DNA from: HGM12998 sp900756495
GTDB lineage: Bacteria > Bacillota > Clostridia > Oscillospirales > Oscillospiraceae
Assembly: GCA_958477305.1 (NCBI GenBank)
Contig: CAUEFI010000018.1
Coordinates: forward strand, 1 to 64,000
Direction of reading: 5' to 3'
DNA length: 64,000 nucleotides
Part shown: piece after piece, positions 33,680 to 42,079 of the stretch
Layout of the letters: the number at the start of each line of letters is the position of its first letter
Position numbering within the stretch: position 1 is the first letter of the stretch
Program-made: the position numbers and the translations under genes
The notes under the pieces: model-generated
Database searches by the model: none
Seen by the model: the letters and a program-made list of their open reading frames with translations, nothing else
What the model was told of the DNA's origin: nothing

Positions 33680-34582
33680 ATGGATCTCACCAAACTGGAA
33701 ACCTTTCTCGCAGTGGCCCGAACCGGCTCCTTTCGGCTGGCCGCCGAATCGCTCTATCTGACTCCGCCTACGGTATCCAAACACATCGCCTGGCTGGAAA
33801 GCGCCTACCGTGTTTCTCTGTTTCGCCGTTCGCCCACCGGCGTTACCCTTACCGAGGAGGGCCGTCTGCTGATTCCCTACGCCGAACGGATATTGGAGGA
33901 GCAGCGGGCATTTTTATCTGCCCTGTCCGCTGTCAACCGGGAGCGGATTATCCGAATCTGTGCCATCCCCCCACTCTCTATGGTGGCCGATTTCTCTATA
34001 TTTTCAGCGTTTAAGCGGCGCTGTCCCGAATTTCAGCTCTCCCTCAGCGAGGAACACGGCGGAGCAGTCTCCCATCTGTTGGCGGAAGGCCGGTACCACT
34101 TGGGGCTGTGCGCCAGCAGTTATCTGGACAGTACGCTGGTGGAATGTCTCCCTCTGGATCGTCATGAGCTCATTGTACTGGTGCCCCGGTGGCATCGGCT
34201 GGCCGGACGCGGTACCGTTGCCCTGCCGGAGCTGGCCTCAGATTCTTTTGTATCACTGCCGGAGAAGACCGGCGTACCTGGAACTTACCGTCAGATGTGC
34301 CAAGATGCAGGCTTTGAGTACCGGATCTCCGTCACCACTGAGCGCGAGGAAAATCTGGTGCTCTCCGTCGCCCAAGGCATGGGGATAGCCTTTATTGGAA
34401 GCGAATACTTTAACCATGGCTTTCTCGACCGCCACGGTATGGGGCAGGTTGTGGCGCTTCATCTGCTCTCCCCCCTCTATTGGCAACTGGTTTTGGTACG
34501 GGCCAGAAACTGTCCCCTCCCCCCCTCCTCCGCCGCCTTCTGGGCCTTTGTCAAGGAGTCTGCTGACGGCAGAAAAAAATAG
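33680..34582 (+). CDS. LysR-family transcriptional regulator
   Basis: A 300-residue LTTR: winged HTH at residues 1-60 (LTKLETFLAVARTGSFRLAA, then LTPPTVSKHIAWLESAYRVS) followed by a periplasmic-binding-fold effector domain to residue 290. It is divergent from the C45 lipoprotein gene, the usual layout for LTTR control of a neighbour. The intergenic region of 157 bases contains two close copies of GGAATCTGTCA-like sequence (33617-33655: TTTTTGAATCTGTCATT and TTGGAATCTGTCAAA), which may be binding sites. The effector is unknown. Confidence 0.92.
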   Translation: MDLTKLETFLAVARTGSFRLAAESLYLTPPTVSKHIAWLESAYRVSLFRRSPTGVTLTEEGRLLIPYAERILEEQRAFLSALSAVNRERIIRICAIPPLSMVADFSIFSAFKRRCPEFQLSLSEEHGGAVSHLLAEGRYHLGLCASSYLDSTLVECLPLDRHELIVLVPRWHRLAGRGTVALPELASDSFVSLPEKTGVPGTYRQMCQDAGFEYRISVTTEREENLVLSVAQGMGIAFIGSEYFNHGFLDRHGMGQVVALHLLSPLYWQLVLVRARNCPLPPSSAAFWAFVKESADGRKK

Positions 34583-34587
34583 AAATA

Positions 34588-34630
34588 CGCGCATCCCTTC
34601 CGTACTTGGTTGGGATGCGCGCACTTTTTA
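34588..34630 (+). terminator. Terminator of the LysR gene
   Basis: CGCGCATCCC (34588-34597) pairs with GGGATGCGCG (34612-34621), followed by CACTTTTTATT. Confidence 0.85.
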
Positions 34631-34637
34631 TTGCTGT

Positions 34638-36044
34638 TTACGCCTCGTAGATGGCCTTCACGCCCTGATAGGTCATATAGCAGTCCAGCTTGGAGACCGT
34701 CTCGAAGGGGGCGTGCATGGAGAGGACGGGAACGCCTGCGTCCAGTGTGTCGATGTCCCGCTCCGCCATATAGACCGCCACGGTTCCGCCGCCGCCCTGA
34801 TCCACCTTGCCCAGCTCGGCCATCTGCCAGACTACGCCTGCCTCGTCCAGCACCTTGCGGGCGTAGGCCACCACCTCGGCGGAGGCGTCCGAGGCGCCCG
34901 ACTTGCCCCGGCTGCCGGTATACTTGCACAGGCCCAGCCCGTAGTTCACCCGGGCGCTGTTTCGCTTCTCAAAAACCTCGGGAAAATTGGGATCGTAGGC
35001 GGCGCACACGTCGGCGGACAGGCAGAAGGAGTTCTCATAGCAGGTCTTGAGGGGCACCCGCTGGGCGTCACACAGGTCGCTCATAAAGGTATCAAAAGCG
35101 GCCGACTTCATCCCCGATACGCCCTCGGATCCGATCTCCTCCTTGTCGGCCAGCATGCATACAGCGGTACGCCGGGGCGTGGTCAGAGACAGCAGAGCGG
35201 CCAGGCAGGCATAGCCGCACACCCGGTCGTCGTGGCCGTAGGCGCCGATGAGGGAGCGGTCAAAGCCAACGTCGGCGGCCCGGAAAGCAGGGACAGCAGA
35301 CAACTCCGCGGAGATGAAATCCTCCTCCACGATGCCGTATTTCTGGTTGAGCAAATCCAGGATGGCCAGCTTGACCCGCTCAGCCCCTTCGTCGTCCTTA
35401 AAGGGGCGGCTGCCCACCAGCAAATTGAGGCTCTCAGCAGGTATGGCTTCGGCCAGCGGCTTCTTGGCCTGCTCCTGGGCCAGGTGAGGCAGCAGATCGT
35501 CCACAGTAAAGACCGGGTCGCCCGCCCCGCTGCCCACCGACACCCGAATCCGGGAGCCGTCCTTCATAGCGATGACGCCATGGAGCTCCAGCGGGATGGT
35601 CACCCACTGGTACTTTCGAATACCGCCGTAGTAGTGGGTCTTGAGGAAGGCCAACTCGCTGTCCTCATACAGTGGGTTTTGCTTCAAGTCCAGACGTGGA
35701 GAATCGATGTGGGCCGCGCCGATGCTCACGCCCTCGCTGAGAGAGCGCTGACCGATGACGGCCAGCATCACGGCCTTGCCCCGATTCACCCGGTAGAGCC
35801 TGTCGCCGGGGTTGACGGCCATACCTCTGGTAAAGGGCTTAAAGCCCGCCGCCTCGGCCAGCCGGACGGTCTCATCCACGCACTCCCGCTCGGTTTTGCC
35901 CGCATCCAGAAACCTTTTATAGTCCTCGCAGTAGGACTTCATGGCCGCCTCAGCCTCTTGGGACAGGCGGTCATAACCATTTTTTTGCCGGTAGCACAGA
36001 GACTCCCGCCGCAGCTCGCCGGCGGTCTTCTGCTTTTCTTCCAT
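34638..36044 (-). CDS. M18-family aminopeptidase
   Basis: A 468-residue metallo-aminopeptidase of the DAP/AspAP (M18) type. Zinc ligands are visible in GAAHIDSPRLDLK (His, about 105), GHDDRVCGYACL (Asp, about 270), DKEEIGSEG (Glu-Glu, about 300) and the C-terminal PVLSMHAPFE (His). It removes N-terminal residues in the cytoplasm as a large oligomer. Length fits the family. It is the last gene of the housekeeping run beginning with the ABC-F gene, 62 bases after coaE. Confidence 0.94.
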   Translation of the reverse strand: MEEKQKTAGELRRESLCYRQKNGYDRLSQEAEAAMKSYCEDYKRFLDAGKTERECVDETVRLAEAAGFKPFTRGMAVNPGDRLYRVNRGKAVMLAVIGQRSLSEGVSIGAAHIDSPRLDLKQNPLYEDSELAFLKTHYYGGIRKYQWVTIPLELHGVIAMKDGSRIRVSVGSGAGDPVFTVDDLLPHLAQEQAKKPLAEAIPAESLNLLVGSRPFKDDEGAERVKLAILDLLNQKYGIVEEDFISAELSAVPAFRAADVGFDRSLIGAYGHDDRVCGYACLAALLSLTTPRRTAVCMLADKEEIGSEGVSGMKSAAFDTFMSDLCDAQRVPLKTCYENSFCLSADVCAAYDPNFPEVFEKRNSARVNYGLGLCKYTGSRGKSGASDASAEVVAYARKVLDEAGVVWQMAELGKVDQGGGGTVAVYMAERDIDTLDAGVPVLSMHAPFETVSKLDCYMTYQGVKAIYEA

Positions 36045-36106
36045 CGTGGGATTCCTCCTTCAAATTCAGCTCATGGTGCAAGGATACCACGGAAATATGA
36101 ACTTTT

Positions 36107-36712
36107 CTAGTCCCCTTCCAGGATTTGTTCAAACAGAATCAGCGCCCGCTCTGCAAAAGCCGATGCCCCTTCTGCCCCGTCGTTTACCAGGATATGCGTA
36201 CAGCCCGCGCGGAAGAATTCATCTCCCTGCTGCGCCTCTACCCGGCGGCGCGCATAGGCCTCCGAGATGCCCTCCCGGGCCATAATGCGCTCCACCCGCA
36301 GCTCCTTCGGGGCCAGTATCCCCACCACCGCATCGCACCGCGCCGCCACTCCGCTCTCGATGAGGGCGATGGCGTCGATAGCCACGGCGGGGCAGCCCTC
36401 ATGGGCAGCCGCCTCCTCCTGGCGTTCAATTTCAGCTGTGACGAAGCGGTGTGTCACCGCATTCAGATCGGCCAGGGCGGCCGGATCTCCGAACACCACG
36501 TTTCCAAGCCGCTTCCGGTCTATCTTGCCCCGCCCGTCCAGGATAGATACGCCGAAACGCTCCAGCAGCGCTTCCCGCATCGGGGCGCTCTCCTCCAGCA
36601 GTTCGTGATAGACCGCGTCGGCGTCAATGACCCTGGCTCCCAGAGCTGTCAGGGCGTTCAGCGCCGTGGTCTTACCCGCACCTGTAGGGCCGGTGATGCC
36701 GATGATTTTCAT
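36107..36712 (-). CDS. coaE: Dephospho-CoA kinase
   Basis: A 201-residue P-loop kinase for the last step of coenzyme A synthesis. The Walker A GPTGAGKTT is at residues 7-15; VIDADAVYHELLE and GRGKIDRKRLGNVVF are the family's substrate-binding segments, and RIMAREGISEAYARRR forms the lid region. It starts 22 bases after the YbaK-like gene on the same strand. Confidence 0.95.
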   Translation of the reverse strand: MKIIGITGPTGAGKTTALNALTALGARVIDADAVYHELLEESAPMREALLERFGVSILDGRGKIDRKRLGNVVFGDPAALADLNAVTHRFVTAEIERQEEAAAHEGCPAVAIDAIALIESGVAARCDAVVGILAPKELRVERIMAREGISEAYARRRVEAQQGDEFFRAGCTHILVNDGAEGASAFAERALILFEQILEGD

Positions 36713-36734
36713 GATCCCCCTCCCTCTGTGCCGC

Positions 36735-37223
36735 TCACACCTTCATGTACTCCACAGGATTCCCGTGGCGTTCGATGATCCGGACGAGATCTGCCGGTTT
36801 CAGCACCACCGTAGCCGTGTTCTCATTGGGGTGAACCCCGATCCGGGGCATACACTCCAAATCGGCGTCCAGCAGCACCTCTACCGCCCGTTCCGTATCG
36901 TTCAGGATACCGAAAGGGGTCACGGCCCCCTTCTCCAGTCCCAGGTATTTCATCAGCCGCTCCTCAGAGGCAAAGCTGAGCTTCACCCCAAGATGCTCCC
37001 CCAGAGCGCGCAGGTCGGCCTGCTTGTCCTTCTGCAGCACCACCAGGAAGTGCTGCTTCCCTTTGGCATCCCGCAGGAAGAGGTTCTTTACCACCACCGA
37101 CGGGTCGGGCAGGTGCAGCGCGTCCATCTCCTCGATGGTATAGACCGCCGGGTGTTCCCACACTTCGTAGGGAACACCCAACGCCTCCAAAGCCTCGAAA
37201 ACAATGCTCCGCTTTTCGCTCAT
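36735..37223 (-). CDS. YbaK/ProX-type aminoacyl-tRNA deacylase domain protein
   Basis: A 162-residue protein of the prolyl-tRNA synthetase-associated (YbaK/ProXp) fold that hydrolyses mischarged tRNA. VVVKNLFLRDAKGKQHFLVV contains the conserved Lys, and the C-terminal HPNENTATVVL is typical of the ProX/PrdX group. The start is ATG 37223, 33 residues inside the longest frame, because MSEKRSIVFEALEALGVPYE is the family N terminus and the ATG overlaps the stop of the upstream Sua5-type gene by four bases. It follows a tRNA-modification gene, fitting a translation-quality unit. Confidence 0.92.
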   Translation of the reverse strand: MSEKRSIVFEALEALGVPYEVWEHPAVYTIEEMDALHLPDPSVVVKNLFLRDAKGKQHFLVVLQKDKQADLRALGEHLGVKLSFASEERLMKYLGLEKGAVTPFGILNDTERAVEVLLDADLECMPRIGVHPNENTATVVLKPADLVRIIERHGNPVEYMKV

Positions 37224-38245
37224 GGTTCCGCCTCCAGGTTTACAATGTGAAAGCCCGCCGCCTTGTTCAGCCGGTTTGAGACCGCCAGACCGATCCCCTC
37301 CGGGTCGGGGCACATGGCCCAAATCCGCTCGGTCTCCGTGCCGTCGAAGTAGCGCAGGGCGTCAAAGACACGCCGCGCCTGTTCCGCCGGGTCGGACGCA
37401 GGTCCGATGGGCTCTACCGGGTGTCCCTCAAAGAGGGGGACAAACTCGTTGAAGCAGATAACCCCATCTCCATCTGCGAGCCGGCGGCGGATGTACCGGG
37501 CGGCCTCGGCGGGAGCGCCCCGGATTACCGTCACCGGGGCCTTGGGCGCGTAGTGGCGGTACTTCATTCCAGGGGCCCGGGGCTGTTCGCCCTCCCCCAA
37601 CATGCGGGTGACGGCGCCGTCCACCTCCACAGCGCCCAGCACCTCGCGCAGTTCCTCCAGCGTCACGCCGCCCGGGCGCAGGAGCCTGGGCGGCGTGACG
37701 GTCAGATCTACAATGGTGGACTCCACGCCCACCGCGCAAGGGCCGCCGTCCACTACGCCCTCAATCTTTCCGTCCATATCTTCCAGAACGTGGGCGGCCG
37801 TGGTCGGACTGGGGCGGCCGGAGGTATTGGCCGAGGGCGCTGCCACCGGGACCCCCGCCCTGGACAGAATCGCCCTTGTCACCGGGTGGTCGGGACACCG
37901 CATCCCCACGGTGTCCAGCCCCGCCGTCACAACGTCCGGGACCAGAGGCCGGCGGGGCAGGATCATAGTCAGCGGCCCCGGCCAGAAGCGGCGGGCCAGC
38001 GCATAGGCCGCCGCCGGAATGTCGGTGCAGTATTGAGACAGAGCCCCTGCATCCGGAATATGGAGGATCAGAGGGTTGTCCTGAGGGCGGCCCTTGGCCG
38101 TAAAAATACGCGCCACTGCCTCCCGGTTCAGGCCGTCGGCCCCAAGGCCGTAGACCGTCTCGGTGGGAATGGCCAGCAGTCCGCCGGAGCGGAGGACCTG
38201 GGCGGCAGGTTCAATCTCATGGGGCTGAAAGACACGGGTGTGCAT
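37220..38245 (-). CDS. ywlC: L-threonylcarbamoyladenylate synthase (Sua5/YwlC)
   Basis: A 341-residue two-domain enzyme making threonylcarbamoyl-AMP for tRNA t6A37. The YrdC domain has IPTETVYGLGADGLN, FTAKGRPQDNPLILH and APSANTSGRPSPT; a linker with APGMKYRHYAPKAPV leads to the C-terminal Sua5 domain. The length shows the Sua5 rather than the short TsaC form. It ends by overlapping the YbaK-like gene and starts ten bases after the 35-residue peptide gene. Confidence 0.95.
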   Translation of the reverse strand: MHTRVFQPHEIEPAAQVLRSGGLLAIPTETVYGLGADGLNREAVARIFTAKGRPQDNPLILHIPDAGALSQYCTDIPAAAYALARRFWPGPLTMILPRRPLVPDVVTAGLDTVGMRCPDHPVTRAILSRAGVPVAAPSANTSGRPSPTTAAHVLEDMDGKIEGVVDGGPCAVGVESTIVDLTVTPPRLLRPGGVTLEELREVLGAVEVDGAVTRMLGEGEQPRAPGMKYRHYAPKAPVTVIRGAPAEAARYIRRRLADGDGVICFNEFVPLFEGHPVEPIGPASDPAEQARRVFDALRYFDGTETERIWAMCPDPEGIGLAVSNRLNKAAGFHIVNLEAEP

Positions 38246-38254
38246 ACCTTCACC

Positions 38255-38362
38255 TTATCTCTTCCTTGCAGACTTCAAACAGGCCGAAATCAGGCCTAAA
38301 ATACCAGAGGCCAGCAGTGCGGCCCCGGCGGCAATCTGCAGAATACCGGCTGCTTTTTTCAT
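38255..38362 (-). CDS. 35-residue single-span membrane peptide
   Basis: The frame encodes MKKAAGILQIAAGAALLASG followed by ILGLISACLKSARKR and a TAA stop: a positive start, one 22-residue hydrophobic helix and a basic end. GCGGAGGAG lies seven bases before the ATG, a near-perfect ribosome site. It fits exactly between prfA (stop 38384) and ywlC (start 38245) on the same strand. I recognise no family. The strong ribosome site, operon position and clean membrane helix support a real gene too short for standard gene finding. Confidence 0.65.
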   Translation of the reverse strand: MKKAAGILQIAAGAALLASGILGLISACLKSARKR

Positions 38363-38383
38363 GACTGAGCTCCTCCGCTCCAT

Positions 38384-39448
38384 TCAAGATTCCTGGCTGT
38401 TTTTCAGCCGTTCGGCCTGGTCGGCGGTGACGAGGCCGTCGATAATCTCGTCTAAATCGCCGTTCATCACCGCGTCCAGCTTGTAGAGTGTCAGGCCGAT
38501 ACGGTGATCGGTGAGCCGTCCCTGGGGAAAATTGTAGGTGCGGATGCGCTCATTGCGCATACCGGTGCCCACCTGGCTGCGGCGCTGGCTGGTCACCGCG
38601 TCCTCCTGCTCCCGCACCTTCTCCTCGTAGAGCCTGGAGCGGAGAATCTGCATGGCCTTGTCCCGGTTCTGGAATTGACTGCGCTCCTGCTGGCACTCCA
38701 CCACCGTTCCGGTAGGCTTGTGGATGAGGCGTACGGCAGAGGAGGTTTTGTTTACATGCTGGCCGCCGGCGCCGGAGGAGCGAAAGACCTGCATCTCAAT
38801 GTCGGCAGGGTTGAGTTCAAAATCCACCTCGTCCACCTCGGGGAGTACCGCCACCGTTGCGGTGGAGGTGTGGATGCGCCCCCCGGACTCGGTCTCAGGC
38901 ACCCGCTGTACCCGGTGGACGCCGCTCTCGAACTTCAGGCGGGAATAGGCCCTGTCTCCCTGGATGGTAAAGCAGATCTCCTTGATGCCTCCCAGCTCGG
39001 TCTCACTGACGCTGGTGACCTCGGCGCTCCACCCCCGGGCCTCGGCGTACATGGTGTACATCCGGTAGAGATTGGCGGCAAAGAGGGCCGCCTCCTCTCC
39101 CCCAACCCCGGCCCGGATCTCCACAATGACGTTCTTGCCGTCGTTGGGGTCGGAGGGCAGGAGAAGAATTTTCAGCTCCTCCTCCAGGCGCTGGATGTCC
39201 TCCCGGGCCTGCTGGAACTCCTCCTGGGCCAGCTCTTTCATATCCGGGTCGGACATGAGCGTCTCGGCGTCCGCCAGATCCTTCTTCCGGCGCATATAGG
39301 CCCGGTATGCAGTCACCACCGGCTCCAGTTCCCGCTGTTCCTTGTTGAGCCGGGCCACCAGCGCGGGGTCGGCATAGGTCTCCGAAGCCCCCAGGCGGGC
39401 CTCCAGGTCCTGATAATGGAGGTCAATGCTCCTCAGCTTGTCCAACAT
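38384..39448 (-). CDS. prfA: Peptide chain release factor 1
   Basis: A 354-residue class-I release factor reading UAA and UAG. The GGQ peptidyl-hydrolysis motif is at 228-230 (SSGAGGQHVNKT) and the codon-recognition PxT motif is PET at 184-186, the RF1 rather than RF2 type. Length and domain order are normal. It is seven bases downstream of the YdcF-like gene. In many Firmicutes prfA neighbours ywlC, as here. Confidence 0.97.
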   Translation of the reverse strand: MLDKLRSIDLHYQDLEARLGASETYADPALVARLNKEQRELEPVVTAYRAYMRRKKDLADAETLMSDPDMKELAQEEFQQAREDIQRLEEELKILLLPSDPNDGKNVIVEIRAGVGGEEAALFAANLYRMYTMYAEARGWSAEVTSVSETELGGIKEICFTIQGDRAYSRLKFESGVHRVQRVPETESGGRIHTSTATVAVLPEVDEVDFELNPADIEMQVFRSSGAGGQHVNKTSSAVRLIHKPTGTVVECQQERSQFQNRDKAMQILRSRLYEEKVREQEDAVTSQRRSQVGTGMRNERIRTYNFPQGRLTDHRIGLTLYKLDAVMNGDLDEIIDGLVTADQAERLKNSQES

Positions 39449-39454
39449 AGCGTT

Positions 39455-40102
39455 TCACCTATCAAACAAAAAAGATTTTACCAGGGCCAGCGGCTCCCGG
39501 ACATACATTTTCAGGCGGGACGGGATATGGCTGGCAGGGGCGGCCAGCGTGGACAGGGTATAGGTACCCTCCCACTCCCGCGCCCACAGCATCCGGATGC
39601 GGGCGAGGTGGAACCCGCTGGAGACCGCCAGAATCTTCCCTGTGGGCTCCACCGCGCCGGACTGAAACAGCACCTGGGTGTATTTGATATTCTCCCAGGT
39701 ATTGCTGGCGCGGTCCTCCAGTATTATGTTTTCTCCCTCCACCCCATGCTCAGTGAGGTAGTCGTACATGCACTGGGCTTCGGTGACAGGTTCGTCGCTC
39801 CCCTGGCCTCCGGTGACCACCACCTTCATATCCGGGTGCTCCTCCAGATAGTCCAGTGCGGTGTCCAGCCGGTCCCTGAGGAGCTCAGAGGGCCCCCAGG
39901 GCTCTGCCTTGCAGCCGAAAATGACCATCACCTCAGGGGCGTCCGCGCCGGACGCCACCTGGGTTTGGGCCCCCGACAGCACGACCCCCTCCAATACGCC
40001 GAAGCACACCAGGGCCGCGGCTATCAAGACCAGGACAACCCTCTGCCACAGGGCGATCCTGCGCCCCCCATAGGGGCGGTAACAGCTCTTTCTCTTTCTC
40101 AT
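39455..40102 (-). CDS. YdcF/SanA-family (DUF218) membrane protein
   Basis: A 215-residue protein with a basic N terminus, one membrane helix (about residues 17-42) and an external DUF218 domain: VMVIFGCKAEPWGPSELLRD, VVVTGGQGSDEP, ILEDRASNTWENI and VSSGFHLARIRMLW are the family motifs. Such proteins are linked to envelope integrity and may bind a nucleotide-like ligand. The start ATG 40102 overlaps the ABC-F stop by four bases. No precise function is known. Confidence 0.9.
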   Translation of the reverse strand: MRKRKSCYRPYGGRRIALWQRVVLVLIAAALVCFGVLEGVVLSGAQTQVASGADAPEVMVIFGCKAEPWGPSELLRDRLDTALDYLEEHPDMKVVVTGGQGSDEPVTEAQCMYDYLTEHGVEGENIILEDRASNTWENIKYTQVLFQSGAVEPTGKILAVSSGFHLARIRMLWAREWEGTYTLSTLAAPASHIPSRLKMYVREPLALVKSFLFDR

Positions 40103-42003
40103 GCCTCTCCGCCGGCCTCCTCCAGCGCCTGGGCCAGCTCCTCCCATCTGGCGTACAGATTGCGGATCTCGTCCTCCAGCGCCTCCCGCTGCTCATAGAG
40201 CTCCTGGAGCTTCAGATAGTCGGAGGAGGCCTCCTCTATCTCCTGGGTGAGCTCATACATGCGCTCCTCGGCCTTGCCCACCGCCCGCTCGGCGGCGTTT
40301 ACCTGTTTCTCCAGCTCCTTGGTGCCGCCGGGCCTCCTGGGGCGCTCCTTCTGCGGCTTTGCCTCCGCCGCCGGCCTGGGCGGCTCAGGCGCAGCCTGGC
40401 GGGCGCGCATGGCCTGGAATTCCTCATAGGTCCCTGCAAAGTCGGTAACCGTTCCGTTCTCCAGCATCCAGATACGGGTGGCGAAGCGGTTGATAAAGTA
40501 TCGGTCATGAGAGACGAAGAGCAGATTGCCCTCATACGCCTCCACCGCCTCCTCAATCCACTCCCGGCTGGCCACATCCAGGTGGTTGGTGGGCTCGTCC
40601 AGAATGAGAAGGTTGATCTGCTCGTCCATCAGCATGCAAAGCCGCAGGCGGCTCTGTTCCCCGCCTGAGAGGGCCGAGACGCTCTTGAACACGTCCTCCC
40701 CCCTGAAGTTGAAGGAGGCCAGCCGGTTGCGGGCCGTCTGGGTGGACACGTCCAGATCGTAAATCAGCGTATCCACCAGATTGCGCTCCGGGTGGGCGAA
40801 TTTGACGATCTGGGGCAGATAGCCGATCTTCACCGTGGGGCCCATGCGCAGCTTGCCCGAGTCGGGCTGTTCCTCTCCCATGATGATCTTCAGCAGGGTG
40901 GACTTTCCTGTGCCGTTGTCTCCCAGCAGGCCGATGCGCTCGCCCCCCTCCACCAGCAGATTCACATGGTCAAAGAGGGTGCGTCCCTCAAAGCCCTTCT
41001 TCAGGTCCTTGATCACCAGCACCTCATCCCCCCGGAACTCCCGCTCCCCAAAGCGGATGTCCAGCTTTCGATCCTTTTTAGGCTTGTCCGTGGTGCGCAG
41101 GCGCTCAATCCGCTTCTCCATGGAAAAGGCCCGCTTATGCAGCTTGTCGTTGCCCATAAAGGCCCACAGGTGGAGCTTGTCGGCCGCCTCCTGGAGCTGC
41201 TCAATTTTGGCCTGCTCTTTCTCGTACTGCTTGAGTTTCTCCTGGTAGCGCCGCTCCTTCTCCACCACATAAAAAGAATAGTTTCCCTCGTAGAACTCGG
41301 CCCTTCCCTCCGAAATTTCAATACAGCGGCGGACTACCCGGTCCAGAAACCAGCGGTCATGGGAGATGGCCAGGACAGTTCCTTTATAGCGCTGCAGGTA
41401 ATCCTCCAGCCATTCGGTGGCATGGAGGTCCAGATGGTTGGTTGGCTCGTCCAGCAGGAGGATGTCGGTGTCCTCCAGAATGAGCCGTGCCAGATTGATC
41501 CGGGTCTTCTCCCCGCCGGAGAGTTCGGAAAAGAGCTGCCCGCGCATTTCCCCGGAAATCTCCAGACCGCTGCACACCTTGTTGAGCTCGGTTCTGGTGT
41601 CGTAGCCGCCTCCCGCCTCAAAGGCGGAGGAGAGTGTCCCGTAGCGTCTGAGCAGGGCCGGATCGGGGTCGGTCTCCATTTTGGCGGTAAGTTCCGCCAT
41701 CTCCCGCTCCATGGCGTGGAGCCGGTCAAAGGCGGTCTGGAGCACATCCTCCACGGTATAACCCGCCGGGTAGACCGGGATCTGGGAGATGAGGCCCAGC
41801 CGCTTTCCGGGGGCCGTCATCACCTCCCCCTCGTCCCAATCCAGCTCGCCGGTGAGGATTCTGAACACCGTGGTCTTGCCCGCGCCGTTCTTGCCCAGCA
41901 GGCCCACCCGCTCCCCCTGATCCACCTGGAAGGAGAGGCCGTCCAGTATTTTTTTGCCTACCTCGAACTCTTTGGTCAGGTTCGAGACGGATATATCTAT
42001 CAT
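40099..42003 (-). CDS. ABC-F family ATPase
   Basis: A 634-residue soluble protein with two ABC domains and no membrane span. Walker A GLLGKNGAGKTT and GLLGDNGTGKST; signatures ELSGGEKTRINLA and LSGGEQSRLRLC; Walker B ILLLDEPTNHLDLH and LLILDEPTNHLDVA. A Pro/Ala/Lys-rich linker and a C-terminal coiled coil (about 560-630) resemble the Uup/YfmR-type subgroup. ABC-F proteins act on the ribosome E site. The start is ATG 42003, which matches MIDISVSNLTKEFEVG; the longer frame reads into the divergent mtnA promoter. Confidence 0.95.
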   Translation of the reverse strand: MIDISVSNLTKEFEVGKKILDGLSFQVDQGERVGLLGKNGAGKTTVFRILTGELDWDEGEVMTAPGKRLGLISQIPVYPAGYTVEDVLQTAFDRLHAMEREMAELTAKMETDPDPALLRRYGTLSSAFEAGGGYDTRTELNKVCSGLEISGEMRGQLFSELSGGEKTRINLARLILEDTDILLLDEPTNHLDLHATEWLEDYLQRYKGTVLAISHDRWFLDRVVRRCIEISEGRAEFYEGNYSFYVVEKERRYQEKLKQYEKEQAKIEQLQEAADKLHLWAFMGNDKLHKRAFSMEKRIERLRTTDKPKKDRKLDIRFGEREFRGDEVLVIKDLKKGFEGRTLFDHVNLLVEGGERIGLLGDNGTGKSTLLKIIMGEEQPDSGKLRMGPTVKIGYLPQIVKFAHPERNLVDTLIYDLDVSTQTARNRLASFNFRGEDVFKSVSALSGGEQSRLRLCMLMDEQINLLILDEPTNHLDVASREWIEEAVEAYEGNLLFVSHDRYFINRFATRIWMLENGTVTDFAGTYEEFQAMRARQAAPEPPRPAAEAKPQKERPRRPGGTKELEKQVNAAERAVGKAEERMYELTQEIEEASSDYLKLQELYEQREALEDEIRNLYARWEELAQALEEAGGEA

Positions 42004-42010
42004 TTTGAAA

Positions 42011-42039
42011 TTGTCTCCTGTGAAAGATTGTGATACAAT
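42011..42039 (+). promoter_or_regulatory. Promoter of mtnA
   Basis: TTGTCT (42011-42016), 17-base spacer, TACAAT (42034-42039), 40 bases before the mtnA start codon. Confidence 0.65.
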
Positions 42040-42079
42040 CGGAGGGTCAAATTTTGAGTACACGGAGGTCCTGCGCATT

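Noticed and set aside
37224..37322. 33-residue N-terminal extension of the YbaK-like protein
   Set aside because: Gly/Pro-rich residues overlap the coding 3' end of ywlC and have no ribosome site; ATG 37223 matches the family start.
38504..40198. 564-codon plus-strand frame spanning prfA and the YdcF gene
   Set aside because: It runs antisense through two recognised genes, including the prfA GGQ region, and shows no domain of its own.
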